DNA from: JBLHKT01 sp043101615
Lineage (GTDB): Bacteria > Planctomycetota > Phycisphaerae > Phycisphaerales > UBA1924
NCBI GenBank assembly: GCA_043101615.1
Contig: JBICID010000069.1
Coordinates: forward strand, 26,603 to 90,602
DNA length: 64,000 nt
Reading direction: 5' to 3'
Shown: piece by piece, positions 1 through 8,670 of the stretch
Layout: every line of letters begins with the position of its first letter
Position numbering within the stretch: the first letter of the stretch is position 1
Notes under the pieces: model-generated
What the model was told of the DNA's origin: nothing
Seen by the model: the letters and a program-made list of their open reading frames with translations, nothing else
The model's database searches: none
Translations under genes and position numbers: made by a program

Positions 1-1
1 G

Positions 2-1747
2 CTGCCCCTCGCCAGCAAGTGCCTGGTGCTGTTCGGCGTCGCCGCCGCCGCCATCACCGCCCTGGCCCTGCTCCTGCCCCTCTTCCGCATGAACGCCCTG
101 GTCGGGGCCGGGCAGGCGACCGTGTCGCGCGAGGTCGCGGCCTGGGTCCGCTCGCTCGACCCGCCCCTGGAGAACGGCGACGCGCGACAGATCGGCACCA
201 CCACGGTGCGGCGCCTCTCGCTCGAGGCCGCCCTCGAGGACGAGGACCGCTTCGTCCGGAGGGCCGCCCGACGCCTGGAGCGCGACCCGGAGCGTGTCGA
301 GGTGCTGGGCGGGCGCTGGGAGGGCTGGGCCCACACCTACGACGCCGCCCGGGCCGCCCGCACCGCCGACGGCACCATCGAGTCGGTGTTCGTCTTCAAC
401 CGCATCTCCGACGACGCGGGCGCCCAGCTCGTGGTCAACCTGCTGTTCGTGACGGTGGCGGGCTCGGTCGTGCTCGCGGTGGCCCTGATCGTGTTCGCGA
501 TCATTACCAACCGCCTGATCCTGGCCCCGGTCGAGAGCCTGAAGGAGACCGCCGAGCGTGTCCGCGAGGGAAGGCTCGACACCCGCAGCGAGATCCACAC
601 CGGGGACGAGTACGAGGAGCTGGCCGACACTTTCAACCTGATGCTCTCCGAGCTGGAGAGCCAGCAGCGACAGCTCCGCGCCATCAACAAGGCGATGGAC
701 GTCAAGCTGTCCGAGCTGACCGAGGCCAACGTCGCCCTGTACGAGGCGGCACGCCTGAAGGGCGACTTCCTGGCGCGCGTCAGCCACGAGCTCCGCACCC
801 CGCTCAACTCCATCATCGGCTTCGCCGAGCTCCTGCTCGAGATCGCCAAGAAGGAGTCAGCCGAGAGCGCCAAGAAGGTCGAGGCCAACGAGACCGAGCT
901 CGCGGCCCTCGAGAAGCGGGGGCGGTACCTGGCCAACATCGTCACCGCCGGGCGGACGCTGCTCGAGCTCATCGAGAGCCTGCTCGAGATGGCCAAGCTC
1001 GAGGCAGGGCGGGTGGACGTGCGCGTCGAGCCGATGGACCTGGCCGAGAGCTGCCAGGCCCTGGTCGGCCTGATCTACCCGCTGGCCCACCGCAAGGGCA
1101 TCAAGGTGAGCCTGGACGTCGCCCGCGACGCCCCGACGATCTACACGGACGTGAAGAAGTTCCAGCAGGTGGTCTTCAACCTGCTCTCCAACGCGGTGAA
1201 GTTCACCGAGGGCGTCGACCGGCCGGGCGAGATCACCCTGCGGGCAGAGCGTCTGCCCGCGGGCGAGTCCGGGCGCGAGGGCGAGCGCGTCCGCGTGAGC
1301 GTGCTGGACAACGGCCCGGGCATCGACGAGGCGGACCAGTCGCGCATCTTCGAGAGCTTCGAGCAGGGCGAGGCCGGGCACACGCGCGGGCACAGCGGGG
1401 CCGGGCTCGGGCTCGCCATCGTCAGCGAGCTCACCAAGGTGCTCCAGGGCGAGGTGCAGCTCGTCAGCGAGCCCGGGCACGGGGCGATGTTCTGCGTCAT
1501 CCTCCCCATCCGGCTCGAGCCCGTGGAGGCCGAGACCACCGCGCTGGAGTCCCGCTTCCGCGGGGCGCTGGCCAAGGGTGAGGAGCTGGGCGGGGGCGTC
1601 CTCCAGGACACGGTGATCGTGTCCGATGCGACCGGCCCCGCCGACGACCCCGGGTCGCACGAGCCGGACGATGCGACGGACACCGGCAGCGATCCGAGCG
1701 GGGGAGGCCCCAGGGGCGGGGTCGAGGGTCAGACCGCCCCGGGGTAG
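2..1747 (+). CDS. Membrane sensor histidine kinase (5' end outside window)
   Basis: The frame is open to the first base, so the true start lies upstream; a GTG at 26 is internal to the first hydrophobic segment. Visible order: a transmembrane segment (about nt 17-90), a roughly 115-residue extracytoplasmic part, a second transmembrane segment (about nt 428-520), a HAMP-like linker, a HisKA domain with the H-box HELRTPLNSI (His codon at 785), an N-box ending in NAVKF (about nt 1159-1205), the G1 motif DNGPGID and the G2 motif GAGLGLAIV (about nt 1400-1425). The last 60-70 residues are acidic and Gly/Pro-rich with no recognisable domain. The HisKA helix contains an extra charged stretch (about nt 845-920, Lys/Glu/Ala-rich) not usual in the family. 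No response regulator is visible here. The 3' end overlaps convergent yraN by 19 nt. Confidence 0.93.
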   Translation: MPLASKCLVLFGVAAAAITALALLLPLFRMNALVGAGQATVSREVAAWVRSLDPPLENGDARQIGTTTVRRLSLEAALEDEDRFVRRAARRLERDPERVEVLGGRWEGWAHTYDAARAARTADGTIESVFVFNRISDDAGAQLVVNLLFVTVAGSVVLAVALIVFAIITNRLILAPVESLKETAERVREGRLDTRSEIHTGDEYEELADTFNLMLSELESQQRQLRAINKAMDVKLSELTEANVALYEAARLKGDFLARVSHELRTPLNSIIGFAELLLEIAKKESAESAKKVEANETELAALEKRGRYLANIVTAGRTLLELIESLLEMAKLEAGRVDVRVEPMDLAESCQALVGLIYPLAHRKGIKVSLDVARDAPTIYTDVKKFQQVVFNLLSNAVKFTEGVDRPGEITLRAERLPAGESGREGERVRVSVLDNGPGIDEADQSRIFESFEQGEAGHTRGHSGAGLGLAIVSELTKVLQGEVQLVSEPGHGAMFCVILPIRLEPVEAETTALESRFRGALAKGEELGGGVLQDTVIVSDATGPADDPGSHEPDDATDTGSDPSGGGPRGGVEGQTAPG

Positions 1748-2139
1748 TGGCGCACCACCGGGCGTGCCCCGTCGCGGAACTCCACCGCCACCACGTCGAT
1801 CCGGATCGGGCGCTCCAGCCAGCCCCGGGCCCGACGCAGCGACTGCGTCAGCGACCGCAGCTTTGCTCGCTTGTGCCCGGTGATCGCGTTCTCCGGTCGG
1901 AACGCCCCGCCACCGGCCACGAGCAGGCGGGCCTTCACCTCCACGACCACGATCGTCTCGCCGTCGGGCGCCAGGCAGACCAGGTCGAGCTCGCCCCGGC
2001 CCAGCTCCACGTTCCGCTCCACCACGCGGTAACCCAGCCCGCGGAGGTGGCGTGCCGCGACCCGCTCGCCCCGACGCCCCACGTCCCTGGTGCCGCGCCG
2101 GCTCCCCAGCAGCCCCGCCAGCCGGGCGCCCAGCCGCAC
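1729..2139 (-). CDS. yraN: YraN/UPF0102 family nuclease-like protein
   Basis: A 136-residue protein of the usual family length. It carries the restriction-endonuclease-like core: an N-terminal GRRGERVAARHL helix, then GRGELDLV, then VVVEVKAR, which supplies the D...ExK pattern of this fold. The role in bacteria is poorly defined; members are proposed to act in DNA processing or repair. The GTG start lies one base after the stop of the upstream PPIase gene, so the two are almost certainly co-transcribed. The C-terminus overlaps the convergent histidine kinase gene by 19 nt. Confidence 0.9.
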   Translation of the reverse strand: MRLGARLAGLLGSRRGTRDVGRRGERVAARHLRGLGYRVVERNVELGRGELDLVCLAPDGETIVVVEVKARLLVAGGGAFRPENAITGHKRAKLRSLTQSLRRARGWLERPIRIDVVAVEFRDGARPVVRHYPGAV

Positions 2140-2140
2140 C

Positions 2141-3514
2141 TCAGCCCTCGCTCGGCCCGTAGCGGTCCACGGCGATCTCGTACAGCCGCTCCGCGATCTC
2201 GTTGGCGTTGTTGACCCGCGCCCGCTCCACCAGCCGGTCGATGTAGCGCTTCAGCTCCTCGCGCCGGCGCTCCTCGAGCAGCTCGTTCTCGATCGCCAGC
2301 TGCGCGTCGTACAGCGACACGCTCCGCCCCACGATCGACTCGAGCCGCACCCAGAACACCAGCGTGCCCAGCTCGACCGGCCCGACCGTCTCTCCGATCT
2401 GAAGCGATGTCGCCGCGTCGTTCAGCCCGGCGCTGAAGAACGAGGCGTCCTCGAAGTCCCCAGAGAACGAGAACGTCTCGAGGCCGCCCCGGTCCGGGTT
2501 GTACCCGTTCGGCTCGCCAGACGCGATCTCCTCGAACGCCTCGCCCGCGGCGAGGCGGTCGGTGACCTCGCGCACGCCCTCCGCGTCGCTCGCCGGCACG
2601 CGGATCACGCGGAAGGTCGCGACCGGGTCCCGGTTGTACTCGCTGTAGTCGCGCAGGTACCGCTGACGGATGTCGCGCCACGACACGTTCACCCGCCGGT
2701 TGATCGACTCGCGGATCTCGATGCCGATCAGCACCGACTCCTTCTCCTCCTGCAGCAGCTGGTTGAGCGACTTGCCACGCTCCAGGCGTGCCTGCTGCTC
2801 GGCCCGCTCCACGCTGCCCCGGTTCTCCCCGATGAAGTTCTGGCGCGACTGCTCCAGGAACGCGCGCAGCCCCTGCTGCTGCTCGGGCGTCAGGCGCTGC
2901 AGCGCCTCGGCCCGCAGCAGCTCGTCGGTCACGATCCCCCGCACCCGAGACGTGATCTCGTTGCGGACCATCGCCAGCCAGCTCTCGCGCGTCCGGCGGG
3001 CGCGCTCCGCGACGAAGTACGCCTCCAGCGGCTCGAAGAACTCGTCGGCGTAGATCGGGCGTCCGTTGATGTCGCCCACCTTCGCGTCGATCAGCGTCGC
3101 CTCCGTCGCGGGCGCCGCACCGGGGTCGGGCGCGGGCGCACCCGGCGAGTTCAGGAACCGCCTCGCCTCGTCGTCGGTCGCCACCAGCGGCGAGGCGAAC
3201 AGCTCAGGCCCGGGCGTGGCGCGCGATCCCTCCGGCCCGCCCGCGGCCCCGATCGTCAGCCGGGACGGGGGGGCGGACGCGCGTGGAGCGGGGGGCGTCG
3301 ATCGACCGCCGGGCGTCCCCTCGCGCTCGACCTCGATCGGCGTCCCGACGGGATCGGTCAGGCGCACCGCCTCCGACGACGGCCCGGCCCGGAAGTCCGA
3401 CGGCCCGAGGCGAGCGCCGCCGTCGAGCGACACGCCCGAGCGGCACCCGCCCGCCAGCGCCAGCGACGCGAGCGTGCCGGCGAGGATGATTCCGTTGCGA
3501 TCTCGGCGTGTCAT
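2141..3514 (-). CDS. PpiC/SurA-type peptidyl-prolyl isomerase lipoprotein
   Basis: The predicted protein has 457 residues. The start at 3514 is chosen because it gives a lipoprotein signal (MTRRDRNGII..., a hydrophobic stretch ending LAGG-C) and has AGGAAGG six nt ahead; the reading frame extends further upstream without coding character. After a low-complexity Pro/Ala/Gly region (about residues 20-130) comes a SurA-like helical N-domain and then a parvulin-type segment near the C-terminus with NGYNPDRGGLETFSF, followed by a long Arg/Glu-rich helix. Expected role: folding of exported proteins at the outer face of the cytoplasmic membrane. It is followed directly by yraN. The parvulin domain is divergent, so catalytic activity is not certain. 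Confidence 0.82.
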   Translation of the reverse strand: MTRRDRNGIILAGTLASLALAGGCRSGVSLDGGARLGPSDFRAGPSSEAVRLTDPVGTPIEVEREGTPGGRSTPPAPRASAPPSRLTIGAAGGPEGSRATPGPELFASPLVATDDEARRFLNSPGAPAPDPGAAPATEATLIDAKVGDINGRPIYADEFFEPLEAYFVAERARRTRESWLAMVRNEITSRVRGIVTDELLRAEALQRLTPEQQQGLRAFLEQSRQNFIGENRGSVERAEQQARLERGKSLNQLLQEEKESVLIGIEIRESINRRVNVSWRDIRQRYLRDYSEYNRDPVATFRVIRVPASDAEGVREVTDRLAAGEAFEEIASGEPNGYNPDRGGLETFSFSGDFEDASFFSAGLNDAATSLQIGETVGPVELGTLVFWVRLESIVGRSVSLYDAQLAIENELLEERRREELKRYIDRLVERARVNNANEIAERLYEIAVDRYGPSEG

Positions 3515-3598
3515 GGCGGCCCTTCCTGGTTGGACACGGGCGGGCCTCCGGCTCGCCCCCGGGATTCCCGCCGCTAGGATGCCCTCAAGGAGACTCCC

Positions 3599-4090
3599 AT
3601 GGCCGACGGTGAACAGCCCAAGATTATCATCGATGACGACTGGAAATCGCAAGCCCAGGCCGAGAAGGAGCGCCTGAAGCAGCAGGGCGAGGCGGAAAAG
3701 GCCAAATCCAAGCCCATGAGCGAGGGCGGCCAGAGCCCGTTCGGCGACAAGCTCGGCATCGAGGACCTCGTCAAGATGATGGCCACCCAGGCCCTGATGT
3801 ACCTGGGCGCCATCCCCGACCCCCAGTCCGGCAAGGCCATCCTCGCCCCCGAGTACGCCAAGCTGCACATCGACATGCTCGGCGTCATCGAGGAGAAGAC
3901 CCGGGGCAACCTCACCGAGGACGAGAAGGCCATGATGACCGGCACCCTCAACGAGTTGCGGATGCAGTTCGTCGAGATCATGAAGGTCATCGAGCAGGCC
4001 CGCAAGGAGGGCAAGCTCGACGAGATGGGCATGCCGCCCGGCGACGCCCCCGGCAACGCCCCCGGCGCCGGGCCCTCGCCGCTCGCGTGA
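3599..4090 (+). CDS. DUF1844 domain protein
   Basis: A 163-residue soluble protein. The start is supported by AAGGAG at 3587-3592, and a TAGGAT hexamer lies at 3575-3580. The first 50 residues are charged (Lys/Glu/Gln) and probably disordered. The DUF1844 core follows: DLVKMMATQALMYLGAIPDP, then an amphipathic region ending NELRMQFVEIMK. The tail is Pro/Gly/Ala-rich. The function of DUF1844 proteins is unknown. The gene is divergent from the PPIase gene and lies 91 nt upstream of sdhC. Confidence 0.85.
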   Translation: MADGEQPKIIIDDDWKSQAQAEKERLKQQGEAEKAKSKPMSEGGQSPFGDKLGIEDLVKMMATQALMYLGAIPDPQSGKAILAPEYAKLHIDMLGVIEEKTRGNLTEDEKAMMTGTLNELRMQFVEIMKVIEQARKEGKLDEMGMPPGDAPGNAPGAGPSPLA

Positions 4091-4096
4091 GGGAAC

Positions 4097-4117
4097 ATCC
4101 CCGCCCCGGGCGGGGAT
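4097..4117. promoter_or_regulatory. Perfect inverted repeat between the DUF1844 gene and sdhC
   Basis: Two 9-nt arms, ATCCCCGCC and GGCGGGGAT, flank a 3-nt centre. The right arm runs into TATGCT (4117-4122), a plausible -10 box for sdhC. There is no T run, so it may be a weak terminator for the upstream gene or an operator at the sdh promoter. Confidence 0.45.
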
Positions 4118-4181
4118 ATGCTCTGAGACCAGGGAGCGGGCCGACCCGCGCCCGACCCGCCAAGGAACCTGGAGACGGCCC

Positions 4182-5120
4182 GTGCCCAACGAAGGACTGT
4201 TCGAGCGGAACTACTTCATCATCCGTCGCCTGCACTCGCTGACGGGCATCGTCCCCATCGGCGTCTTCCTCATCGCACACCTGGTCACCAACTCCTCGCT
4301 GGCCTGGGGCAAGTACGCCCTGCGAGGCGAGGGCGCGGACTACTCCGTGCAGCAGGGCGGGGCCGCCTATTTCCAGCACGAGGTCGAGTGGATCAACACC
4401 CAGGTCCCGCACCTCTTGCTCATCGAGATCACGCTCTGGGCGGCGCTGGCCTTCCACATCGTCTTCGGCGTCTACTTCGCCATGACGGGCAAGTCCAACA
4501 CCGCCCGCTACGCCTACCAGGACAACTGGCGCTACACCCTGCAGCGCTGGAGCGGCTACGTCGGCATCCTCTTCATCTTCTACCACGTCGCCACGCTCCG
4601 CTGGGGCTGGACCTTCCTCGTCCCGGACGGCACACGCTGGAGCCACCACTTCTCCTCCTCCACGCTCGCCGCCTCCCTCAGGGGCTCCTGGGACGCCGTC
4701 ACCCCCGCCGGCATCGCCGTCTCGCTCGGCTACTTCGTCGGCATCACCCTGCTCGTCTTCCACTTCGCCAACGGGCTCTGGACCGCGGCGATCACCTGGG
4801 GCCTCACCGTGTCCGCCTCCGCCCAGAAACGCTGGGGGCACGTCTGCTTCGCCCTCGGCGCGGGCCTGATGCTCGCCGCCTGGGCCGCCCTCGGCGCCGC
4901 CGTCATGCTCAAGCCCGACGACGCCTTCCGCGTCGAACGCGAGATCATCCTCGACGAGCACGGCGAGGCCAAGCTCCTCGAGTACATGGGCGAGTACAAC
5001 GTCCCCCCCGCCGACCCCGAGGAGCTCCGGGCGGGGGACTCGCAGGCCGCGAACCCCACGCAGGCCGAAGCTGCAACCGATTCGCCCGAGCCGACGAACC
5101 CGTCCGAGGGCAACTCCTGA
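4182..5120 (+). CDS. sdhC: Succinate dehydrogenase cytochrome b subunit (type B)
   Basis: A 312-residue membrane anchor of the five-helix, single-polypeptide b558 type found in Bacillus, Bacteroidetes and related groups. The N-terminus has YFIIRRLHSLTGIVPIG, and histidines in HSLTG, HLVTN, FHIVFG, FYHVAT and FHFANG are candidates for ligands of two b-type hemes. It anchors SdhAB and transfers electrons from succinate oxidation to quinone. The GTG start is supported by GGAG seven nt upstream. The C-terminal 60 residues beyond the last helix are acidic and hydrophilic, an extension compared with the Bacillus protein. It is first in an sdhCAB operon. Confidence 0.95.
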   Translation: MPNEGLFERNYFIIRRLHSLTGIVPIGVFLIAHLVTNSSLAWGKYALRGEGADYSVQQGGAAYFQHEVEWINTQVPHLLLIEITLWAALAFHIVFGVYFAMTGKSNTARYAYQDNWRYTLQRWSGYVGILFIFYHVATLRWGWTFLVPDGTRWSHHFSSSTLAASLRGSWDAVTPAGIAVSLGYFVGITLLVFHFANGLWTAAITWGLTVSASAQKRWGHVCFALGAGLMLAAWAALGAAVMLKPDDAFRVEREIILDEHGEAKLLEYMGEYNVPPADPEELRAGDSQAANPTQAEAATDSPEPTNPSEGNS

Positions 5121-5199
5121 TGATTCCCGAGCCTGCCAGCCGGAATCGTCGGAACCGCACAGCCCGGTACTCAGACCGCCGGGCGGGAAGGAATCCCTG

Positions 5200-7170
5200 A
5201 TGGCTGACCGCCGTGTCATCGTGGTGGGAGGCGGCCTCGCGGGCCTCGCGGCCTCGGTCCGCATCGCCGAAGCGGGCGTCCCGGTCGACCTGTTCAGCAT
5301 GATCCCCGTCAAACGCTCGCACTCCGTGTGCGCCCAGGGCGGCATCAACGCCTGCAACGAGGTCGCACGACAGCAGGGCTATTCCGAGTACCAGCACTTC
5401 GACGAGACGATCTACGGCGGCGACTTCCTCGCCGACCAGGGCCCGGTGCTCGAGATGGCCAACTGGGCCCCCAAGGTCATCGACCTGCTCGACCGCATGG
5501 GCGTCCCCTTCAACCGCACCGACGAGGGCCGGCGCGACCTCCGCCTCTTCGGCGGCTCCCTCTTCAAACGCACCCACTTCGCCGGCGCCACCACCGGCCA
5601 GCAGCTCCTCTACGCCCTCGACGAGCAGACCCGGCGCTACGAGGCCGAGGGCAAGGTCAACAAGTACGAGTACTGGGAGTTCCTCGCCCCCGTCACCGAG
5701 GGCGAGGGCGAGGACAAACGCTGCGTCGGCATCGTCGCCCAGGACATGCGGACCATGCAGATACGCTCCTTCCGGGCCGACGCCGTGGTCATGGCCACCG
5801 GCGGCAACGGCCTGATCTTCGGCCAGAGCACCAACTCGGTCATCTGCACCGGCGGCGCCGCGTCCCGCTGCTACCAGCACGGCGCCTGGTACGCTAACCC
5901 CGAGATGATCCAGGTCCACCCGACCGCCATCCCGGGGGCCGACAAGTGCCGCCTCATGTCCGAGTCCGCCCGGGGCGAGGGCGGACGCGTCTGGGTCCCC
6001 AGGAACAAAGACGACACGCGCAAGCCCGCCGACATCCCCGACTCGGACCGCTGGTACTTCCTCGAGGAGCGCTACCCCGACTACGGCAACCTCGTCCCGC
6101 GCGACATCGCCACCCGCGAGATCTTCGACGTCTGCGTCAACGAGGGGATGGGCATCGGCGGCGGCAACATGGTCTACCTCGACCTCACCCACAAGGACCC
6201 CGACTACCTCACACGCAAGCTCGGCGGCATCATGGACATCTACGAGAAGTTCGCCGGCGAGGACCCCCGCTACGCGCCCATGAAGATCTTCCCCGCCGTC
6301 CACTACACCATGGGCGGACTCTGGACCACCTACAAGGCCGGCTCCTACCAGCCGGACGAGCCCATGCCCGCCCACAAGCCCGGCAACCGCATCCCGGTCG
6401 ACACCGAGGTCGGACGCGGGATGGCCTACGGCGCACCCGTCAACATGATGACCTCCATCCGGGGCCTCTACGCCTTCGGCGAGGTCAACTTCGCCTTCCA
6501 CGGCGCCACCCGCCTCGGCGCCAACGCCCTGCTCTCCTGCATCTTCGACGGCCTCTTCTCCGGCGTCTCCGTCGTCAACTACGTCAACGACTCCGACGAG
6601 ACCCCCGCCGAGTCCATCCAGCAGTCCCGCTACGACAACGCCGTGAAGACCGAGCAGGCCAGGGCCGACGAGCTGCTCTCCACCGCCGAGTCGGGCGAGA
6701 ACGACCCCGCCCTCAACCCCTACCAGATCGCCAAGGAGATGGGCGAGGAGATGACCGCCGCCTCCACCGTCGTCAAGACGGGCCCCAGGCTCCAGAAGTG
6801 CCTGGACAGGATCGCCGAGCTGCGAGACCGCTACGCGAAGGTCCGCCTCGGCGACGACGCCGCCTGGACCAACCAGACCCTCAGCTTCTCACGCGCCGTG
6901 GGCGACATGCTCATCCTCGCAGAGGCCATCGCCAGGGCCGGGCTGCTCCGCGAGGAGTCGCGCGGCTCGCACTACCGCACCGACTTCCCCGACCGCGACG
7001 ACGACCGCTTCTGGAAGACCTCCGTCGCCAAGTACAACCCCGACACCGGCAACTCCGACATCGAGTTCATGCCCGTCCGCGCCGGCCTCGTCGAGCTGCG
7101 GGCCCGCACCTACGGCAAGACCGAGCCCTCCAGCAACGCGAAGAAGACCGAGGCCGCCGCCTCCGCCTGA
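5200..7170 (+). CDS. sdhA: Succinate dehydrogenase flavoprotein subunit
   Basis: A 656-residue flavoprotein. The N-terminal FAD dinucleotide fold (VVGGGLAGL) is followed by RSHSVCAQGG, whose His is the covalent FAD attachment site in this family. The substrate-site region contains HPTAIPG and the C-terminal half HYTMGG and FHGATRLGANALLS. It oxidises succinate to fumarate and passes electrons to the SdhB clusters. The start has GGAAGGA eight nt ahead. The longer form of the protein (about 650 residues rather than 590) matches the type-B enzymes, as does the sdhC partner. Confidence 0.97.
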   Translation: MADRRVIVVGGGLAGLAASVRIAEAGVPVDLFSMIPVKRSHSVCAQGGINACNEVARQQGYSEYQHFDETIYGGDFLADQGPVLEMANWAPKVIDLLDRMGVPFNRTDEGRRDLRLFGGSLFKRTHFAGATTGQQLLYALDEQTRRYEAEGKVNKYEYWEFLAPVTEGEGEDKRCVGIVAQDMRTMQIRSFRADAVVMATGGNGLIFGQSTNSVICTGGAASRCYQHGAWYANPEMIQVHPTAIPGADKCRLMSESARGEGGRVWVPRNKDDTRKPADIPDSDRWYFLEERYPDYGNLVPRDIATREIFDVCVNEGMGIGGGNMVYLDLTHKDPDYLTRKLGGIMDIYEKFAGEDPRYAPMKIFPAVHYTMGGLWTTYKAGSYQPDEPMPAHKPGNRIPVDTEVGRGMAYGAPVNMMTSIRGLYAFGEVNFAFHGATRLGANALLSCIFDGLFSGVSVVNYVNDSDETPAESIQQSRYDNAVKTEQARADELLSTAESGENDPALNPYQIAKEMGEEMTAASTVVKTGPRLQKCLDRIAELRDRYAKVRLGDDAAWTNQTLSFSRAVGDMLILAEAIARAGLLREESRGSHYRTDFPDRDDDRFWKTSVAKYNPDTGNSDIEFMPVRAGLVELRARTYGKTEPSSNAKKTEAAASA

Positions 7171-7208
7171 GCCTCCCCGACCCGACGACCTCCAAGGAGT
7201 CACCCACG

Positions 7209-8045
7209 ATGGTCAGCGCTCCCACCCTCACGGAACGAAAAGCCAACCGCCAGCGGGCCAAGGCCGGTCGCACGGTCGTCTTCGCCATCAAACGCTGCGA
7301 CGGCCCCGGCAAGCCCTCGCGCTGGGAACGCTTCAAGGTCGAGGTCGAGCCCAACGCCAACGTCATCTCCTGCCTCCGCCAGATCGCCGCCAACCCGGTC
7401 ACCGCCGAGGGCAAGGCAACCTCCCCCGTCGCCTGGGACGCGGGCTGCCTCGAGGAGGTCTGCGGCGCCTGCACCATGGTCATCAACGGCAAGGTCCGCC
7501 AGTCCTGCTCCTGCCTCATCGACGAGTACGCCCCCGAGGACGGCGACGAGATCACCCTCGAGCCCATGAGCAAGTACCCCGTCGTGCGAGACCTCTGGGT
7601 CGACCGGGCACGCCTCTTCCACGCCCTCAAGCGCGTCCACGCCTGGGTCCCCATCGACGGCACCTACAACCTCGGCGCCGGCCCCACCGAGTCGCCCGAG
7701 TCCCAGCAGACCCGCTACAAGCTCTCCGAGTGCATGTCCTGCGGCTGCTGCCTCGAGGCCTGCCCCCAGTACAACCTCGAGCCCGACGAGAACAAGTGGA
7801 ACTCCGCCTTCATCGGCGCGCACGCCATCTCACAGGCCCGCCTCTTCAACGAGCACGAGACCGGCAAACGCAAGAAGAAGGAGCGCCTCGACGCCCTCAT
7901 GGGCCCGGGGGGCATCAACGACTGCGGCAACGCCCAGAACTGCGTCAAGGTCTGCCCCAAGGAGATCCCGCTCACCGAGTCCATCGGCGCCATGGGACGG
8001 GCCGTGACCGTACACGCCATCACCAAGTTCTTCCGAGGCAAGTAA
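7209..8045 (+). CDS. sdhB: Succinate dehydrogenase iron-sulfur subunit
   Basis: A 278-residue protein, 38 nt after sdhA, with AAGGAG (7194-7199) ahead of its ATG. The N-terminal ferredoxin-like domain has CLEEVCGACTM and CSC for the [2Fe-2S] cluster. The C-terminal helical domain has CMSCGCCLEACP and CVKVCPKEIPL for the [4Fe-4S] and [3Fe-4S] clusters. It links the SdhA flavin to the quinone site in SdhC. It ends the sdhCAB operon; a palindromic repeat follows 53 nt downstream and may close the transcript. Confidence 0.97.
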   Translation: MVSAPTLTERKANRQRAKAGRTVVFAIKRCDGPGKPSRWERFKVEVEPNANVISCLRQIAANPVTAEGKATSPVAWDAGCLEEVCGACTMVINGKVRQSCSCLIDEYAPEDGDEITLEPMSKYPVVRDLWVDRARLFHALKRVHAWVPIDGTYNLGAGPTESPESQQTRYKLSECMSCGCCLEACPQYNLEPDENKWNSAFIGAHAISQARLFNEHETGKRKKKERLDALMGPGGINDCGNAQNCVKVCPKEIPLTESIGAMGRAVTVHAITKFFRGK

Positions 8046-8098
8046 CCCGAAGGCCACCCGCGTCTTGAAACGAGCACGGAACGCACGCGACGGGACTC

Positions 8099-8128
8099 TC
8101 CGAGCCGCGGGCCTAAGCACGCGGCCCC
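8099..8128. repeat. REP-like palindromic repeat, copy 1
   Basis: A 30-nt element differing at one base from the copy at 35961-35990. The core is GCCGCG, a 10-nt centre, then CGCGGC; in RNA it forms a six-pair stem, one G.A mismatch and two inner pairs closed by CTAA. It sits in the gap between sdhB and the small minus-strand gene. Confidence 0.7.
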
Positions 8129-8180
8129 CCGCCCTGGAATCACAACGGTCGATCGGTTCTGCGACCGATGACGCTCTCCC

Positions 8181-8468
8181 TCACCCCTCCAGATCGATCC
8201 GAGGCGCCGCCCGCTTCTTCGATCCGCCCGCCGCGTCGTACCCCGCCGCGTGCTCCTGGTGATCCTCACGCGTCTCCTCGCTGGTCGCGTGCTCGGTCTC
8301 GCGGACGGCGTCCACGTGCTCGACCTGCTCGGTGAGCTCGAACGAGTCGTCCGCGCTGCGGGGGTTGGCCTTCGCCTGGGCCGCCTTGCGGGCGCGCTCC
8401 TTCTGCCTGGCCGCCTGCAGCGGGCTCCCCGAGACGCTGGCCTGGAAGTTGGGGATCGCGCCGGTCAC
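8181..8468 (-). CDS. Small hypothetical protein (95 aa)
   Basis: An unrecognised, highly charged small protein. After GAIPNFQASVSGSPLQAARQ comes a Lys/Arg/Ala stretch (KERARKAAQAKANP) and an acidic His/Glu-rich half (VEHVDAVRETEHATSEETRE). This layout resembles small uncharacterised planctomycete proteins, but I cannot name a family. The GTG at 8468 is my choice; GGAGA lies further upstream, and an ATG at 8528 is an alternative with less convincing N-terminal sequence. There are no membrane segments. The coding look is better than on either alternative frame. Confidence 0.5.
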   Translation of the reverse strand: MTGAIPNFQASVSGSPLQAARQKERARKAAQAKANPRSADDSFELTEQVEHVDAVRETEHATSEETREDHQEHAAGYDAAGGSKKRAAPRIDLEG

Positions 8469-8610
8469 GCCCTGTTCATCGGCGATGGATCGCGTCCGTC
8501 TCCAACCAATAGTGGGCGAAGGCCCCATAACCGCGCCCGAAGCCCCTACATGTCGTGGGTGGCCCGCAAAGCCCGAACACCCCACACCCCGATCCGGTCC
8601 GGCGGCTACG

Positions 8611-8645
8611 AAAAACCCCCGCCCCACGAGCGCGGGGCGGGGGTT
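8611..8645 (-). terminator. Intrinsic terminator of the PEP-CTERM-like gene
   Basis: A perfect 12-bp stem (8614-8625 with 8634-8645, AACCCCCGCCCC and its complement) with an 8-nt loop. On the minus strand it is followed by T5 (8611-8615). It lies 26 nt after the stop of the gene at 8671-9414. Confidence 0.88.
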
Positions 8646-8670
8646 CTGTGATCGAAGATCGGATCCGGAC

